A DNA stretch of 64,000 nt from Phoebastria nigripes (taxonomy: Eukaryota > Chordata > Aves > Procellariiformes > Diomedeidae), in assembly GCA_035582835.1 (NCBI GenBank), contig JAYKAV010002955.1:2279728-2343727 (forward strand), in the 5' to 3' direction. Shown in pieces: positions 35,454-48,095 of the stretch. The translations under genes were made by a program, and so were the position numbers. The stretch's first letter is position 1. Every line of letters begins with the position of its first letter. The notes beneath the pieces are model-generated. The model was given only the letters and a program-made list of their open reading frames with translations, had not been told where the DNA came from and ran no database searches.

Positions 35454-38400
35454 CTAAAGCTTATCTATAGCAGATTTATCATGCCTGATGCTCTGAGACT
35501 GAGCCTTACTCTTTTGGCCCCACCTTCTACTCAGCCCCATGCACTTCTCTTTGGCTCTGGTCTGCCCTGCCATGTGTAGTCCCAGGGCAGAGGAGAAGCT
35601 GTGCTGTACTACCCAGCAGGACCCTGAACTTCCAGTGAGGTCTGCGAGGAAGTAAAATGCATTCACTGTGCAGCACTGTCTGCAGCCACGTGAGAAGGTG
35701 CACCCTGGCGAGGATGTCTGGGGTCTCACCATGGTGTAGTGGAAACCCTCCTCCCCACCACCTGGTCCAGAGCAGGGCTTTCAGGCATCAGCCTCACTCC
35801 TGCACAGGAGGTGGCCATGAAGATGTAATCCAGGGAGGGGTCCACTTTTTGTTTTAAAACAGGAGGCCCAAGTTATGGTTTCACAGCCCTGTATTTTAGA
35901 TGCAAGGCTAAATTTGACTTCTTGGGTTGGAACTGGACAGCCTGATTAAGGCAGGGCAACCCCAGAGAAGCACTCAGCTTGTGTTTGTGATACAAGTGTA
36001 GCTTGTGGTCCCATTCAGCACGCTTCCGGAGGTCTATCCGGGGCGAGAAGTTCAAGTTATGATAGCAGAGACTCGGTAGGAGCAGGTCTGGGCTTTGGTT
36101 TCTGTGGCTGCTGCAGTAACAGGGTGCATGAGAAAAAAGCCATTCCCAGGGAATGGTTGTGTTCAAGACATTGTTGTTCTTAGGTGTTGCCAAATATGGG
36201 TGTCACCAAATATGGGTGTCTCCTCTTCCACTTGGACAATGCTGTGTTTCTTCATGTCTTCTGGGCTGTACAAACCGTAACGCCCTGCCATGGGGATTGC
36301 CATTGAAGGCACTAGATTGTCTTTTAGTGGTTTATCTTCTGCAATGTTTCCAGCTCACAATAATCCCAGATGTCCAGTGAAATCTTCCTCCCATCTCCTC
36401 CCAATTACTCAGCCTAATCCTTGCCAGCCTGTAATCAAGCCAAGCAGCCTTGTGAGAAACTAACGTGTTTCGTGGTTGTAGTTTGCTTGCCAGCATTTGT
36501 GACATTTGGAAAGACAGTGGTGAGTCATGCGAGACAAATGGTTAGTGCCGTCTATTTTTTTATGTACGTATATAATTAGATTTTGCAGCACAAGAGAAAA
36601 CAGCCCCTGTCCAGCTTGTCAGGAAAACAATAAAAAGGGAAAAGAAAATTTCTTTGGCAACTTTTTTCAGCCTGACAAGTTTCTTAGATGGCTTTTTTTC
36701 CCCAATAAGTTATAAAATAATTTCAGCGCTGTTGCTAGAGATACATAATAGAGCCATGAAAAAGAATTGTGGAAACAAGTGAAAATACCACAGCTGTTCA
36801 AATAAATACTGCATCCTGATACAGTGTGTAGGATATACTGTCTTTTTTCCTCCAGTGGTTTTGTCTGTGGGTCTTCAGTGCTCTCCTCCCTCTCAGGACA
36901 CTGTTTTGTATATCACTGTGCCCACTGGTGGTCTTTGCTTCCAAGGTCAATGGAAGCCTTTGCAACTGCCCTTGGTGGTCTCTGCAACAGATGTCTAGTG
37001 TCTACTCAGCGGGATTTCTGACGAGATTTATATTTTTCTCCCTCCCTCACGTCAGATATGGTCTAATAGTTAACACACAGAACTCAGAGTTTTTGTTTTA
37101 GACCATGACATTGAGTCATTATGCAGTTTTTGGCAAGTGATGGAGGCTTACAAAAATGTCCACTCATTTCTGATGACTCAGTTTGAGTGTCTTCATACCT
37201 CTTGGGCTTGAATTTTCTGAAGGTCTGTGAGAACTCAAAGCACACACAAGGCTAAGTTACACAACCCTGCTGCAAACCCAGCCAAGGTATCCCAATCTGG
37301 ACGCTTAGGAACAGAGGTGCCCATAATTAGAGAGCACTTTGGGGAATGTTGGTCTTACTGGGTTTCGGTTCATTCCTCATTAACATAAGGGTAAAAATAC
37401 CAAGGCTTCTTCTTGACAATGGGCTTTTGTTTGCAAAACACGGTGATCCTCAGGTGAAAGTGCAGTGGTGTAAACAAGGGAAAGGAGTGTGCCCATGTTG
37501 AAAACCTGACCATCTGATAACTAGGACATGCCCTTTTACAGGCAAAACCATTTTGCTTAGAAGTACCATCAAATTTCTGTAGAAATCTCCCACACAAATA
37601 CGAGACATCTGCCCAGCAGCTACAAAGAGCTAAACAAGCCACTTCAGAGATGTGAGCAAGCAATTTCATTAGAATATATAGCAGATGCATGCACACTTCA
37701 GTGCAAGCTAACCAAAGTTCCCAGAAAGTCTCCTGATATGTAACAGCTGGTCGTACCATAAAAATCATGATTGCTTTCATGGAAACTCAGGGCTATTTTC
37801 CTGCCAGCCTTAGATACCTCTATTTGAATTATAGGATATCTCAGGCATAACTATGGCTGTTGGATTATCAGTCAGTGTGAAAGGACTGTGATCTGACAGC
37901 ATCAGATCTTTCTCGCTGGGATAAAATGCCCCAGGTCTTCTCAAGCTGTCATGAAGATTCAGCTGGAGCCGCTCACTGCTGTGTGGAGTAACGCCTGAGT
38001 GTGGCTGAAATAAAGCCACAATGAACAATTCAAACGTTAAAGAGCATTCAGGAACCGTCACCATTGCAAGTTATGGGCAATGCTATGCCATTTCTGTTTC
38101 TGAACATGCTTTTGCAGCTTACAAGCCTNAAACTTTTCTGTAGCTCAAAGGAGAATCCATAATTGAGCAGAATTTGGACACATAACTCCATATATTAATT
38201 AACTTGGTTCAGTACCTACAGCCCTGCTGTTGAGGAGTTGTGAGCAGAGGTATGGGGAGAGNGACCACAGGTCCTTCTGGAAACCACACTTTGCTTTTTT
38301 GTACCAACAAGAAACCCATGTAAAATAACAGAATAAGGATTTTGAGACTCATTTTCATGAACAACATGCTACCAAGGATGCACTGTCCTCTCAACATGAG

Positions 38401-41009
38401 TCACACAGACTATACCTCAGGAGTTCCCCTGCAAAATTGCCCTCTTTTTTGCCCTGATCTCTATCACAGCTGTCCAGTCCTGCTCTTTGTCAGACATTAC
38501 ATTTGGATCCTCAACACCAAGAAAGACTGGGATTGATCAGCACTTTGATGGGAGACTTCTACCACATTTTAGAGTTTGGGTTTTGAAGTTTTTAAATGAC
38601 AATTGCCCTTCTTCCCCTCCAAGTGGGATTGATCCAATGACCCCAAATAGCCCCGTAAGACCAAAAACATTGAGCACTTCCATAAAAACCTCCTGATGCT
38701 TACAAACACTTGCTGTGCTGAGCCAGTTTAAATTTTGAGAATTGTTTTTCTTTTATTCTTTCTATAGTTCCGTAACTATGTATCCATCTTCCTGCCTTGA
38801 ATTAATGGGTGCTGTGATAATAAATGTCTGATAAACTCTATCCCAGGCTCCAGTAATTCCTGTGGATTTCACTAGGAATATTTTTGGGATTTCTAGTTTT
38901 CTTGAAAACCAGGAGGATCCTGATTTTTCAGCAGAATGACCCAGGCTGCAGTTCAGCTAGGGCATGCACAAAGACATGGAGGTGTTTGCAGGATTATAAG
39001 TATATCAACAGAAACATTACTGGAAGCCAAATGTGGAAGGCCAGTGGTAGTATCTGTACTATTTACTTCCAGAATATAAATTAGATACAATTGGGACAGG
39101 AAAAATTAGGAGTGTATATCCCCTATACAGCCNTTGGAGAAAAGTGAGACCACTTTTGGGGTCAGAGGGGCAAGTTGGAAGCAGCATAGAACAGCTGAGC
39201 TAAATGCCTGCAGCAGGTAATAGGAGTAATCCCTTGGTGTTCATTTTAGGGGTGAATATGTCAAGGTAGAAGGAAAATCCCACCTGAAAAAGAAAATATA
39301 AATGTATGGGGTCTGATGAGGGAAAATTGAAAGGGAAATTGTCAGATAGAAGTCATCAAATACAAGAAATGTCTCAGACACAACAGCACATAAGATATCA
39401 AAAAAGCACCATCAGGGAGCACAGCAGGTATCATGTGTCAAAGGAACTTCATTGCTTGAGCTGATGACTAACACCATTTATACAGAATTCAAGCGTAGAA
39501 CGCCAGTGCAACCTGACAGAAAGCACATTTCAGAGGCAGCTGCCTCTGATCCGTAGTGCTGCTAGAAAAGCAGTGGTTAGCAAGTGTCTTTGGTGGCTTC
39601 TGTTCAGAAATCCTGTCAACCAGCAGAGTTATTAAAGAGTTATTTAACAGTAGAGACGACTGTTTGTACAGTTCCACGCCTGGCTAAATCAAGACAGACA
39701 GGAAAGCAAATGCTCATTTCTTCCTTCTACCTTTCATGCAGCTGCCCTAAGAACAGTGTTTAGCAAGGGGCAGTACCATCAGGACAGGCTCCCGCTAAAA
39801 AGACAAAGGAAGAGAAAACACAAAAACTAACCTGCCACTCCTATGGGCCTGTTTACCCAATGCCATGTGATTTACAGGCCTTTTTTATTTGTTATTCTTT
39901 ACGCCTTTGGCAGATCTCCTTGTGTGATGGGGTTATCATATGCCATGGCAGTATCCCCACTGCTGAAGCCTTGATGTCTAAAAGCCACCAAGGGAAGTGT
40001 TTCCTTGTATCCTTCCACTCGGCAACTCAACATTCATCTGAGATCCTTCCCAGGGGTTTTATCAGTGCTTTCCAAGTTGGTACCATGGGTAAATGAAGCC
40101 TCAAAGAATTCCTGAATATTCCACACCCTGTACCCTCTTATTTGGCAATTTAAGGAGATTTGTTGCTTTCTACCTTTGGCTGTACCTCGGTGTCTGCATG
40201 AACACAGCTCTACTGCTGTTCAGATTTTCTGAGATCAAGCTGCTTTTGCTATGCAAAAGACTCTGGAATGTACATTTCCTATTACTCTTCTTGTTGCCAA
40301 GATCAGAAAGTCAATTAAATTCTATTTTTCCTCACTCCTGCCTTTCCAGATAGCATGGCATATAATGTGAAAACAAACCCCAGCAACCTACNAGACCTTT
40401 TCCTGCTTGACAATATCCTAGAAATTCCAGTAAATATTAAATCGTGCCATGTTTTTTGATGGTTTGTGACATGCTGACAGGTGATATCGATCACATATGA
40501 CATTAGTACGAGTGGTTGACACAGCNTTTGCAACACTTTGTCCAAACTACTTTCTTCTTCTTGCTGTTATCTCTCTCGTCAGTTTTTTGGGATCGGTGCT
40601 ATTACTCTTGAAGAACTGCAAGCCTTTATTATTATTCTCTACTCTGTAAAAACTCTATTATTCGAGTCTGACAGCCTTCCTAGATTACATGAAGATAAAG
40701 AAAGCCACAGCGATGATGCCTGGGCCAGGCAGAGCCATCCCCTCCGNGCCGGAGGGGCGGCGTGACCCGCGGGTACCACGGACAGCGGCAGCTGCCGCCC
40801 CACGGCCCCCTCCGACCCAGGGTAATGATCAATTAACTCTAATTTAGGGACAGAGGTGAGTTCTTTCGGGTTTTTTGAACTATACTATAGGTTTTTTTGT
40901 ACTATAAATTCAAGGGAAATAGAGGAGGAGGAAAAAGCGTGCTTTAGGAAGGTTCTGTCAAAAAAAAAGATAAACCAGCCATTATTTAAAATGACAAGGT
41001 TTTTCTTGT

Positions 41010-41165
41010 TTCTGTATTTATATATATAAAATACATATAATATATTATAAAAATTTTAGATAAATACTATTGTATATAATATATGATATATTATTATGTA
41101 ATAATAGAATAGAATAGAATAGAATATATTATAATATAATATATAATTTATATCGATAATGTATA
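41010..41165. repeat. AT-rich low-complexity block with (AATAG)n
   Basis: About 150 bases almost wholly A and T with TATATAT runs, and a GAATA/AATAG pentamer repeated about four times at 41103-41126. Confidence 0.85.
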
Positions 41166-41752
41166 ATTTCATTCTATTTGTTGATGTTTGGTTGTCAGCA
41201 CTGGAGAAATGACAGAGTTTGGTACAAGCTTTTTAATAAAAAAAAAAAAAACCAAACCTCAATCCCTAAATTATTTTGACTATAACTTCTTCCCCTTTGT
41301 TTATCTTCCCTGGTCGGGTGCTCCCGTTTGGCTCAGTGGCACTAACGGCGTGAGGAAGGAGGTCAGAAAGTGGCTTCAAGAGCTCAGCTTGCAAAGAGGG
41401 TTGGTGAACAGTACACGAAAACTTTCCTTCAGGTTTGAAAATTGTTCTTTTTGATCAGCAATAAAACATTTTGCTCAAATTTCAAGTTTTATAAAAGCCT
41501 TTTTTTAAAATGAAATGTAAATTAGAAGATAACTTTAAACACAATAATGTTAAAGTATTTTACACCGAAGTTGTCAAAACTGACTTTTTTAGAAATAGAC
41601 GTTTATGTTGACTAAAGTAATGAAATCAATCTAGATTCACAAAATACTCTGATCCACACATTACTTATTTCTCCACTTTTATAGAAAATATTTTATCCTT
41701 ATTAAATGAAAATACAGAGATGAGGTTGTGTTTGCATGTGATACAAATTCAT

Positions 41753-41801
41753 TCTTTCTTTCTTTCTTTCTCTCCTTTCTTTCTTTCCTTTCTTTCTTTT
41801 C
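41753..41801. repeat. (CTTT)n polypyrimidine microsatellite
   Basis: A nearly pure C/T strand with CTTT units, interrupted once by CTCTCC and once by CC. Confidence 0.95.
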
Positions 41802-42779
41802 ATTCCTGGAGTGGAAAAGCATCATTTAAATTAGATTTTATTACTTTCAAAGGGTAATCTGCTATCCCTGAAGCCATAAATATGACACAAAATGTTCCAA
41901 ACATGCTCATCCATCACAGTTTGATTGTTAATGTCAAACACAAGTTTGAAACCTGAAAGGCCAATGGCCAGCCAAGAGCTGAGCTATTCCAGGGAGAGGA
42001 CAGTAAATCTGGGTTTCTTTATTTTCCACCAACCCTGCTCAAGACATTTCCTCTCCAAACTCATTGAGAAAATGCTCCAAGGACATTTTTGGTGATGGNT
42101 GAAGATACAGTCCAAAACTTTAGTGACTGTCTTTGGAAAACAGGTGGGAAAGGAGAAGGACTTTTTGGTGGTAGCAAGCAAGTGTGAAGAGTTGATGCGT
42201 TTGGGTGTGATTTGGGGGGTTGTTTTAGGACAAGGTTTACACACTCCCAGCTTCGTGTGTGACACTCACCCAAGCTCTCAAAGAACCAGATTTTTATCCC
42301 TTTTCTTGCCAGTTAATTTTCTGCCAGACCGTTGAGCTGAATCAGCTCCCTGAGGAGTCTGAGAGGTGCCGGTCACTCCTCCAAGCCCAGACCTGCAGCT
42401 GGGAGGAGGACCTCTCCTTTCCAAGCAGCCAATTTAGCCGCGTTTTCCCCAGGGACATGCCTAAACAACCCAGTGCCCAGTTTCCAACCTGACCAGCTCT
42501 GCTCCAAAACCCAACGGTCACCGTCCCATTGCACCGAGCCTCAGCCTCCCTGGCAAAGCAAAGAGGGGCTGAGCAGGTAACATCTCACCAACGCTAATGC
42601 TAACGGGTTCCTCTTAAAGTCTGGGCTTTTTTAGCATTTTGTACGAAGCACCCCTTTGCTTTTAGCAGCAGGGAAGCCAATCCGATTGCACGCCTTTGAG
42701 TTTTGTGTTATTTTTATCCCGTTGAGCGGTTGCCGTGCCCGTGCAGCTGCTGTGTGTTAGGAAGGACTGGTTTGAACGC

Positions 42780-42988
42780 AGAAAAAAAGCACCGTTTCCA
42801 CGGGGAGCCACGGCCCCCGGAGGGATGAAACGCCTCCCGGCTGGGAGCGGGGCGGAGCGGGGCGGGGGAGCGGAGCGGGGCGGAGGAGCGGAGCGGAGCG
42901 GAGCGGAGCGGAGCGGGGCGGCTCCCCCGGCGGCTCCCCCGGCTGCCGGCTCCCGCGGGGGGCGGGCTGCAGCGGCGCCCCGCTGCCG
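42780..42988 (+). other. candidate 5' noncoding exon of the GPCR gene
   Basis: GC-rich stretch ending at the consensus-like donor GCCG|GTAAGT (exon end 42988). The 5' end is unknown and the start given is nominal. An ATG at about 42824 opens a frame that, when joined to the acceptor at 49179, reaches TAA within three codons, so it would be a short upstream ORF rather than a protein extension. Confidence 0.4.
42843..42920. repeat. GGAGC/GGGGC minisatellite in the CpG island
   Basis: Tandem GGAGC and GGGGC pentamers (for example GCGGAGCGGAGCGGAGCGGA) over about 78 bases. Extremely G-rich on the plus strand and likely prone to length change and sequencing error. Confidence 0.9.
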
Positions 42989-43299
42989 GTAAGTGCCGCC
43001 GCCGGCATCCCCCCTCCCCATCCCCGGGCAGGTCCTGCGATCCCCTCCCCGGACAGGGCTCCCCGCGGGCAAGACTGCCCCTGCTCGCCCCTCCGGGTGG
43101 GACCCCCTCCTCCAGCAGGCTCCACCCAGACAGGTCCTGTACCCTCCGCCCGAAGGACCCCCCCCCCCAAACACTGCCTCCCCCTCCCGGGCAGGGCTCC
43201 CCCCGTTCCTTCCCCCATTCCGAGGCAGAGGTCTTTCCCGGGCGGGACCCCCCAGCCCCCTCCCCCGGGCTGGTGCAGCGGGGGATGTGCCCTCCAGCA

Positions 43300-43511
43300 T
43301 CGTTGGGGTTTTGCCCTCCCAGGGGGCTGGGGTTTTTGCACCCCGGAGAGCTAGGGGTTTTCCCCCCGGGGGTTGGGAGTTTTGACCCCTGGTGAGTGGG
43401 ATTTGGCACCCCAGGGCTGGGGTTCTGCACCCTAGGGGTTGGCTTTTTTGCAACCCAGGGGTTGGGGTTTTTGCCCCCCCCCCCCCGGGGGTTGGGGTTT
43501 GGCACCCCAGC
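43300..43511. repeat. G-rich tandem repeat, about nine degenerate units
   Basis: Degenerate units of about 20-30 bases with the pattern GGGGTTGGGGTTTTTGCACC then CCAG follow one another, including a run of 14 C near 43478. On the minus strand the units read as repeated KTPTPG-like peptides, which explains a spurious long minus-strand frame. The G runs could form G-quadruplexes. Confidence 0.85.
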
Positions 43512-45766
43512 TCGGTCGCTCCCCTAACACCAGTGGGCACCCCCACATTTGCAGCATGGGTTTAACTTTGCCTTGAGTTTTACTGCTGCGATCCCGCTTC
43601 AGTCTCTCCTCGCTCCTCGGAGAAGTGGTTACAATAGACTTGCTTTTGCTGCAGAAGAGCGTGCATTTCTGCTGGGGGCAAGATCTCAAAGGACAAACCN
43701 CTGTGCTGTCTCATAGGTGCGGGTTCAACATCCTGCACTGGGGCAGAAACCATTGGCTGCCCACAGTCAGGCTGGGAGCAGCTCCGTGGGATGAGATCTG
43801 GGAGCCCTGCNAGCTGGAGTGATTCCCTTGTACCCTGCTGCTGGGAAAAACACCAAGCACCCGGCTCAGCGGTACCGCTGAACTGCTTCAAGCTGGCTGG
43901 CTGCGTTCAATGGTCAGTTTTGAAGGTAAGGATCCCGTGTTTGCCTCTGCTGGGTTTCCAGACCTGGGGCTGGTTAGCTGTCGAAGAGGTTGTAGGAGTT
44001 GTTCTGTGCTGATTTGGGGGTGGAAAGAAAACATTCATGCCCTGAGAAATGCTGCCCTTCAAACGGGAAAGTTGGATGGAGGAAGACAAAGAGAGAAGGA
44101 AAGTCAGTGCAAAGGCTCTCTTGCTGCGTGGCCTCCTTGAATGCATGTTTTACGGGTGGAAGCATCCCCAGGGATGTTCCTCCTCCTTTATCACTGCACA
44201 CCAGCCTTCCAGAGCAATGCACTGTTCGACAAATTACTGAGCCNCTGCAGTCTCGGCTCACAGCAGAGGGGAGGAGGGAAATGTGTTTTGAGGTCCTGGG
44301 GCAGGTACGGTTGCACGCTGCCGTATGCTGATTCGTACTTGGTTTAGCAGAGGAGCAGAGTCTGGCAGNAAATATATTTCCAATTTTCATAATTCCTCTA
44401 AGATTTTAAAGTGCAGTCAGCCTTGAGATTGCAGAGGTTTTTTTTCCTCCCCTGCCATCAAAACATACCATTTAGTGATGAAATTAACCTTTTACTTGGG
44501 CTTTTTCTGCTGAATAAATTAGGTCAAACTTCCAGTATATTAAAGGAAAACTGCTGAAATGATGGAGTTGCTTCTCTCAGGCAGACTGAGAACAGAATCT
44601 AGCCCACCAGTTTTTGAAGGGAAGCAAAACTGTAATGTCCAAATAAGACCAACGCAAACCCTAAGGCATCTGAGATCCCCAGAAAACCTGGGATGATCCC
44701 ACATCATGGTACAACTGGGCATTTATCCCATTGATTTAAGAAGGCTCCTTATGGGAAAGGCTGAAAGACTGATGTTAAAGAAAGACACTGCTTTATCAGC
44801 AGCCTAACCAGATGAGCTGCTGCAGCTCATAGGAGAATTTAAAAGCTCCGATATTTAAGTTGTGGAAGTACATCCCTTGGAAGGATGGCACATCCCGCTT
44901 TGTCCCAAAGATTTCCAAAGAGATGTTAAGATTGTATCATCCCTCGCTTTCCTGTCTTAACGATTCTCCAGATGGTTCAGGAGTAGCACTTCTTAGCAAG
45001 AGATAAGTTGCTGGCTGCCCAGTCGGAGGCAAAAAGGATGAGAGACATCAAGCTTGGCTGCTTGGCTATGACACAGACTGCAGATGAGCTTCCAAGGACT
45101 CTCTGCCTGGGAATCCTTGAAAAGGAGCCAGGAGCAGCAGGACCCTGTTGTCTGCACCCTGAATTCGAGTTCGGGGTTGAAACCTGAAGTTTCAAGCATC
45201 CATCATCCCTTCTTTTTCTTGTCAGAGAAATCATGGATGTCAAATGAGGAGAGTCTCATTTCCAGCCCCTCAGCCTGTCTTCACGTTGACCAAAAAACAG
45301 GATGACGAAGAGAGTGTTTCTCTAATGTTTTGTGAGTGTGGGCACATTTGTCTCCTGTATTTGTGCATCGTTGTGTCATGCGCCTAGATGTATCCTGCAT
45401 TAAGCGACCTGCTGTCAGTTTTTCACTTGAGAAGACCTTTTAACCCAGGCTGGTGGCTAAGGTCGTGCTTGAGTAGCATAGAGAGCTTGCAAAGATGAAC
45501 TCTAATAGCTGTGTCCTAATTCTACTTAAAGTTTGAGCGCAGTGTGTGTTCACCGATCAGTACCAGAGCAACGTTGTGTAAGTAACGATCTGCTTTAATT
45601 AGAGTTGTACTAACACTGATACATACTTAACAACCGTGTGAGCACAGTCATTGTTTGCAGGAGAAGGAAGATGTGACTTCTAAACCTTCTTGTTTCGATG
45701 TTATATCTAAAAAACCCAAATAATGAATCCAACGTTCTCATCTATGATTATTCAAGGCCATAGACC

Positions 45767-45860
45767 AAAAATTTGACATTGATTTTTTAACCCTTAAGAC
45801 CTGATTTTTTAAACCTTAAAATTTGACATTGATTTTTTAAACCATTGATTTTTCATTAAA
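45767..45860. repeat. short tandem duplication, about 50-base unit
   Basis: The 20-mer AATTTGACATTGATTTTTTA occurs at about 45769 and again about 50 bases later, with related GATTTTTTAAACC pieces between and after. Confidence 0.8.
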
Positions 45861-46689
45861 CCTGATTTCTGCTGTTCATGATTTGGGAGCCTATCTTAAT
45901 GCTGCATGCTCTTCTGGGAGAATGTAGGGCTGACTGGGTGGTGTTCATGTGCTGGTTAGGGGTCAACTTGAGGTGGAAATCAGAGGACTGTTTCCAGACC
46001 TTGCAGAGGCCCCCGAGGTGTGAGGACACCAGCATCTCCCAGCAGGTATGGGAGATGGCAGATGACCAGATGAGCTGGAAGATGGACGTGGACCATGTAA
46101 TGGACCTTGTAGTGGCAGGTTCTGCAACTTGGCTGCCTGTGTGGCCATGCGTTGTCACCACGTGGTTTTGCCAGCCAGCAGTCACTGTGCCGTCTGCACG
46201 GACCACGTAGGGAGGAGAACGGCTGAAGAATTTTTCTGCCAGGAAGTGTGGTTGCATTGAAATCAAACTGTTCTGCAGGAGCTCGTCCAATTTGATGACA
46301 TCCTCAGTGGGGCTGTTAGAAAGAATGGCGCAGATTATCCTCTTTCCTATCAATAACGTGAGAGCTGGAGACAGGATTTTTAATTTTATTTTTATGGGGT
46401 GTTATCAGGATGTGAAATGTTGCCCAAGGAACATTTTCATTAAGACTGATGTACTTAAGACACCCTGTAGACTTTTAGCAGCACCTGCTCAGGGGCCTGC
46501 CACAGAGTTGATGTCCAACAAACCTGCTTGTTCTCAGCGCTGGAGGAGCAGGAGAGCTTCAGGTCTCAGTCAGCAAGTCCCAGCTCTGGTGAGGAGGGGC
46601 AGAGGAGGAACTTTCCTTTTTAATTTTTTCTAGACAGCTTTAGTTATTTCTTGATTTTTATTTTTAATTTTTATTTTTTAACTTGAAAG

Positions 46690-48095
46690 AAAGGAAACCA
46701 CTAAATCCAGCAAGTAAACANAAGCCAGTGGAGGGACCTGAGAGGTGCATCTAATACACGATTACATCCAAGGAAAAGGTCAGTATTGCTTTTACAAAAG
46801 GCAGCCCAGCCTCACAATCATATGGGAGTGCTTGGAAGAAGCAGCAAGCATGTGGATGAGAAGCACCTAGTNGGTGTAGTCTGCTTGGATTCCAGAAAGG
46901 TTTGCAATAAGGTCCCTCATGGCGGGGGCTTTTAAGGAAACTTAATAGTCCTGGGTTAAGAAGGAAGCTCCTTGTGTGAATAAAAACTTGTCTAAAAGGT
47001 GAAATGCAGAGGGGAAGTGGACGGTGAGTTACAGTGTGGAAGAGAGGTCAGCAATGCTCTTTACAGGGATAGGGGCTGGGATATGTGGGGTTCAATAAAT
47101 CTCTAATTGGAAAAATTGTGAATCGTGAAGTGGTGATATTTGCAGGTGAAACAAAGTTTAATCAGGGCATGAAGGATAAGGCCTGACTTAGAGAGTTGCA
47201 GAAGAGCTTTTATGAGGCTCAGTGAGCATTAAAATGGAAGACAAAATCCAACTGTGGAGTGGTGGAGTTTGGGGAAGATGGAGAGAACCTAATTTCCTCA
47301 TTTCATCCTATTTTCCTATCTAAAGCAGCGGGCTCTGAGCTGACTGTTACAGCTCAGGAACGAGATCTTTGGATGGCGATAGGCAGTCCTGTGGAAAGGT
47401 CAGCTCAGTGCTAAGTGCCAATCAAAAGCAGCAAACCACGTTAGGGATCGTTATGAAAGGGAAGCAGGACAAAACAGAGAACATCATTATGCCCTTATAT
47501 AAATCCACAGTGCATTTACCTCTTGGAAATTGTTTGCAGTTTTGGTCCATCTCAGAGGCTCAGAAGAGCAGGAGGGATGGCCAGGAGTCTTCAATTGCTT
47601 CTGTACAAGGAATGAGCAAGTCAGCGAAGGCTCCACAGCCTGACCAAGAGATGACGAGGGGGCTGGGGGATGTGACAGAGATTAAAGAGCCCACCAGTGG
47701 CATTGAGAGAGTGAATGGGGATTGCTTGCGTGATGTCTCTTCCAATACAAGGACCAGAGGGCATCAAATGAAACTAGCTGGTGACAGGCTCAAAACAAGC
47801 AAAAAGAGGTGTTTCTTTGCAACGGTGCACAGCTGAGCTGTGGAAGTTGTTGCTGTAGGAGGTCATGGATGCTAAAAGTATGCATGGGCCAAAGGGGAAG
47901 CAGGACAACTTCATGATTTAGAAGTCCTTGAAACCATCTTTAGAGGTAATTCTGGATCATAAGCTGCTGGAAGGGAAAAACAGACATCGGCGAAATTTTG
48001 CTACATGCTGCCTTGTTCTTATAATCCTTCTAAGGCAAAGTTTGGCCACTGTGAGATAAGGCATGTTGGACTACATGGACATTTATCCTGACCCA
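46690..48095 (+). mobile_element. old CR1/L3-type LINE copy, degenerate
   Basis: The order of recognisable blocks fits the reverse transcriptase end and 3' UTR of an old amniote CR1/L3 LINE in sense orientation. First is TGGATTCCAGAAAGGTTTGC with GGTCCCTCATGG (an RT region with the usual FxKAFDxVPH codons, decayed). Much later comes a 3' end 'ggccactgtgagataaggcatgttggactacatgg' followed by TATCCTGACCCATTCTCAC. A 155-codon frame at 47369-47836 falls inside but is not a recognised LINE domain. The 5' limit is uncertain. Confidence 0.5.

Larger units (their letters stand above)
32616..42740. other. intergenic DNA, AT-rich, no gene recognised
   Basis: No exon is supported. Present are a TTTA microsatellite (35406-35453), an AT-rich block with AATAG repeats (41010-41165) and a CTTT microsatellite (41753-41801). 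There is also a paired 15-mer CCAAATATGGGTGTC near 36187 and 36206, and a GCACAGCTGG duplication near 33730. Confidence 0.5.
42750..43520 (+). promoter_or_regulatory. CpG island, probable promoter of the aminergic GPCR gene
   Basis: The most GC- and CpG-dense part of the window, in contrast to AT-rich DNA on the left. It has many GGGGCGG/GGGCGG boxes (42850-42970, Sp1-like) and no obvious TATA box. A strong donor CCG|GTAAGTGCC starts at 42989. The next plus-strand gene is the GPCR, whose first coding exon has an acceptor just before its ATG and so needs an upstream noncoding exon. The link is inferred from order and splice signals; the island could also serve an unseen noncoding RNA. Confidence 0.55.

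Noticed and set aside
42662..43546. 294-codon minus-strand open frame (and overlapping 263- and 194-codon frames)
   Set aside because: They arise from a CpG island plus G-rich tandem repeats; the peptide is P/G/R-rich and repeated KTPTPG. No domain, no splice context.
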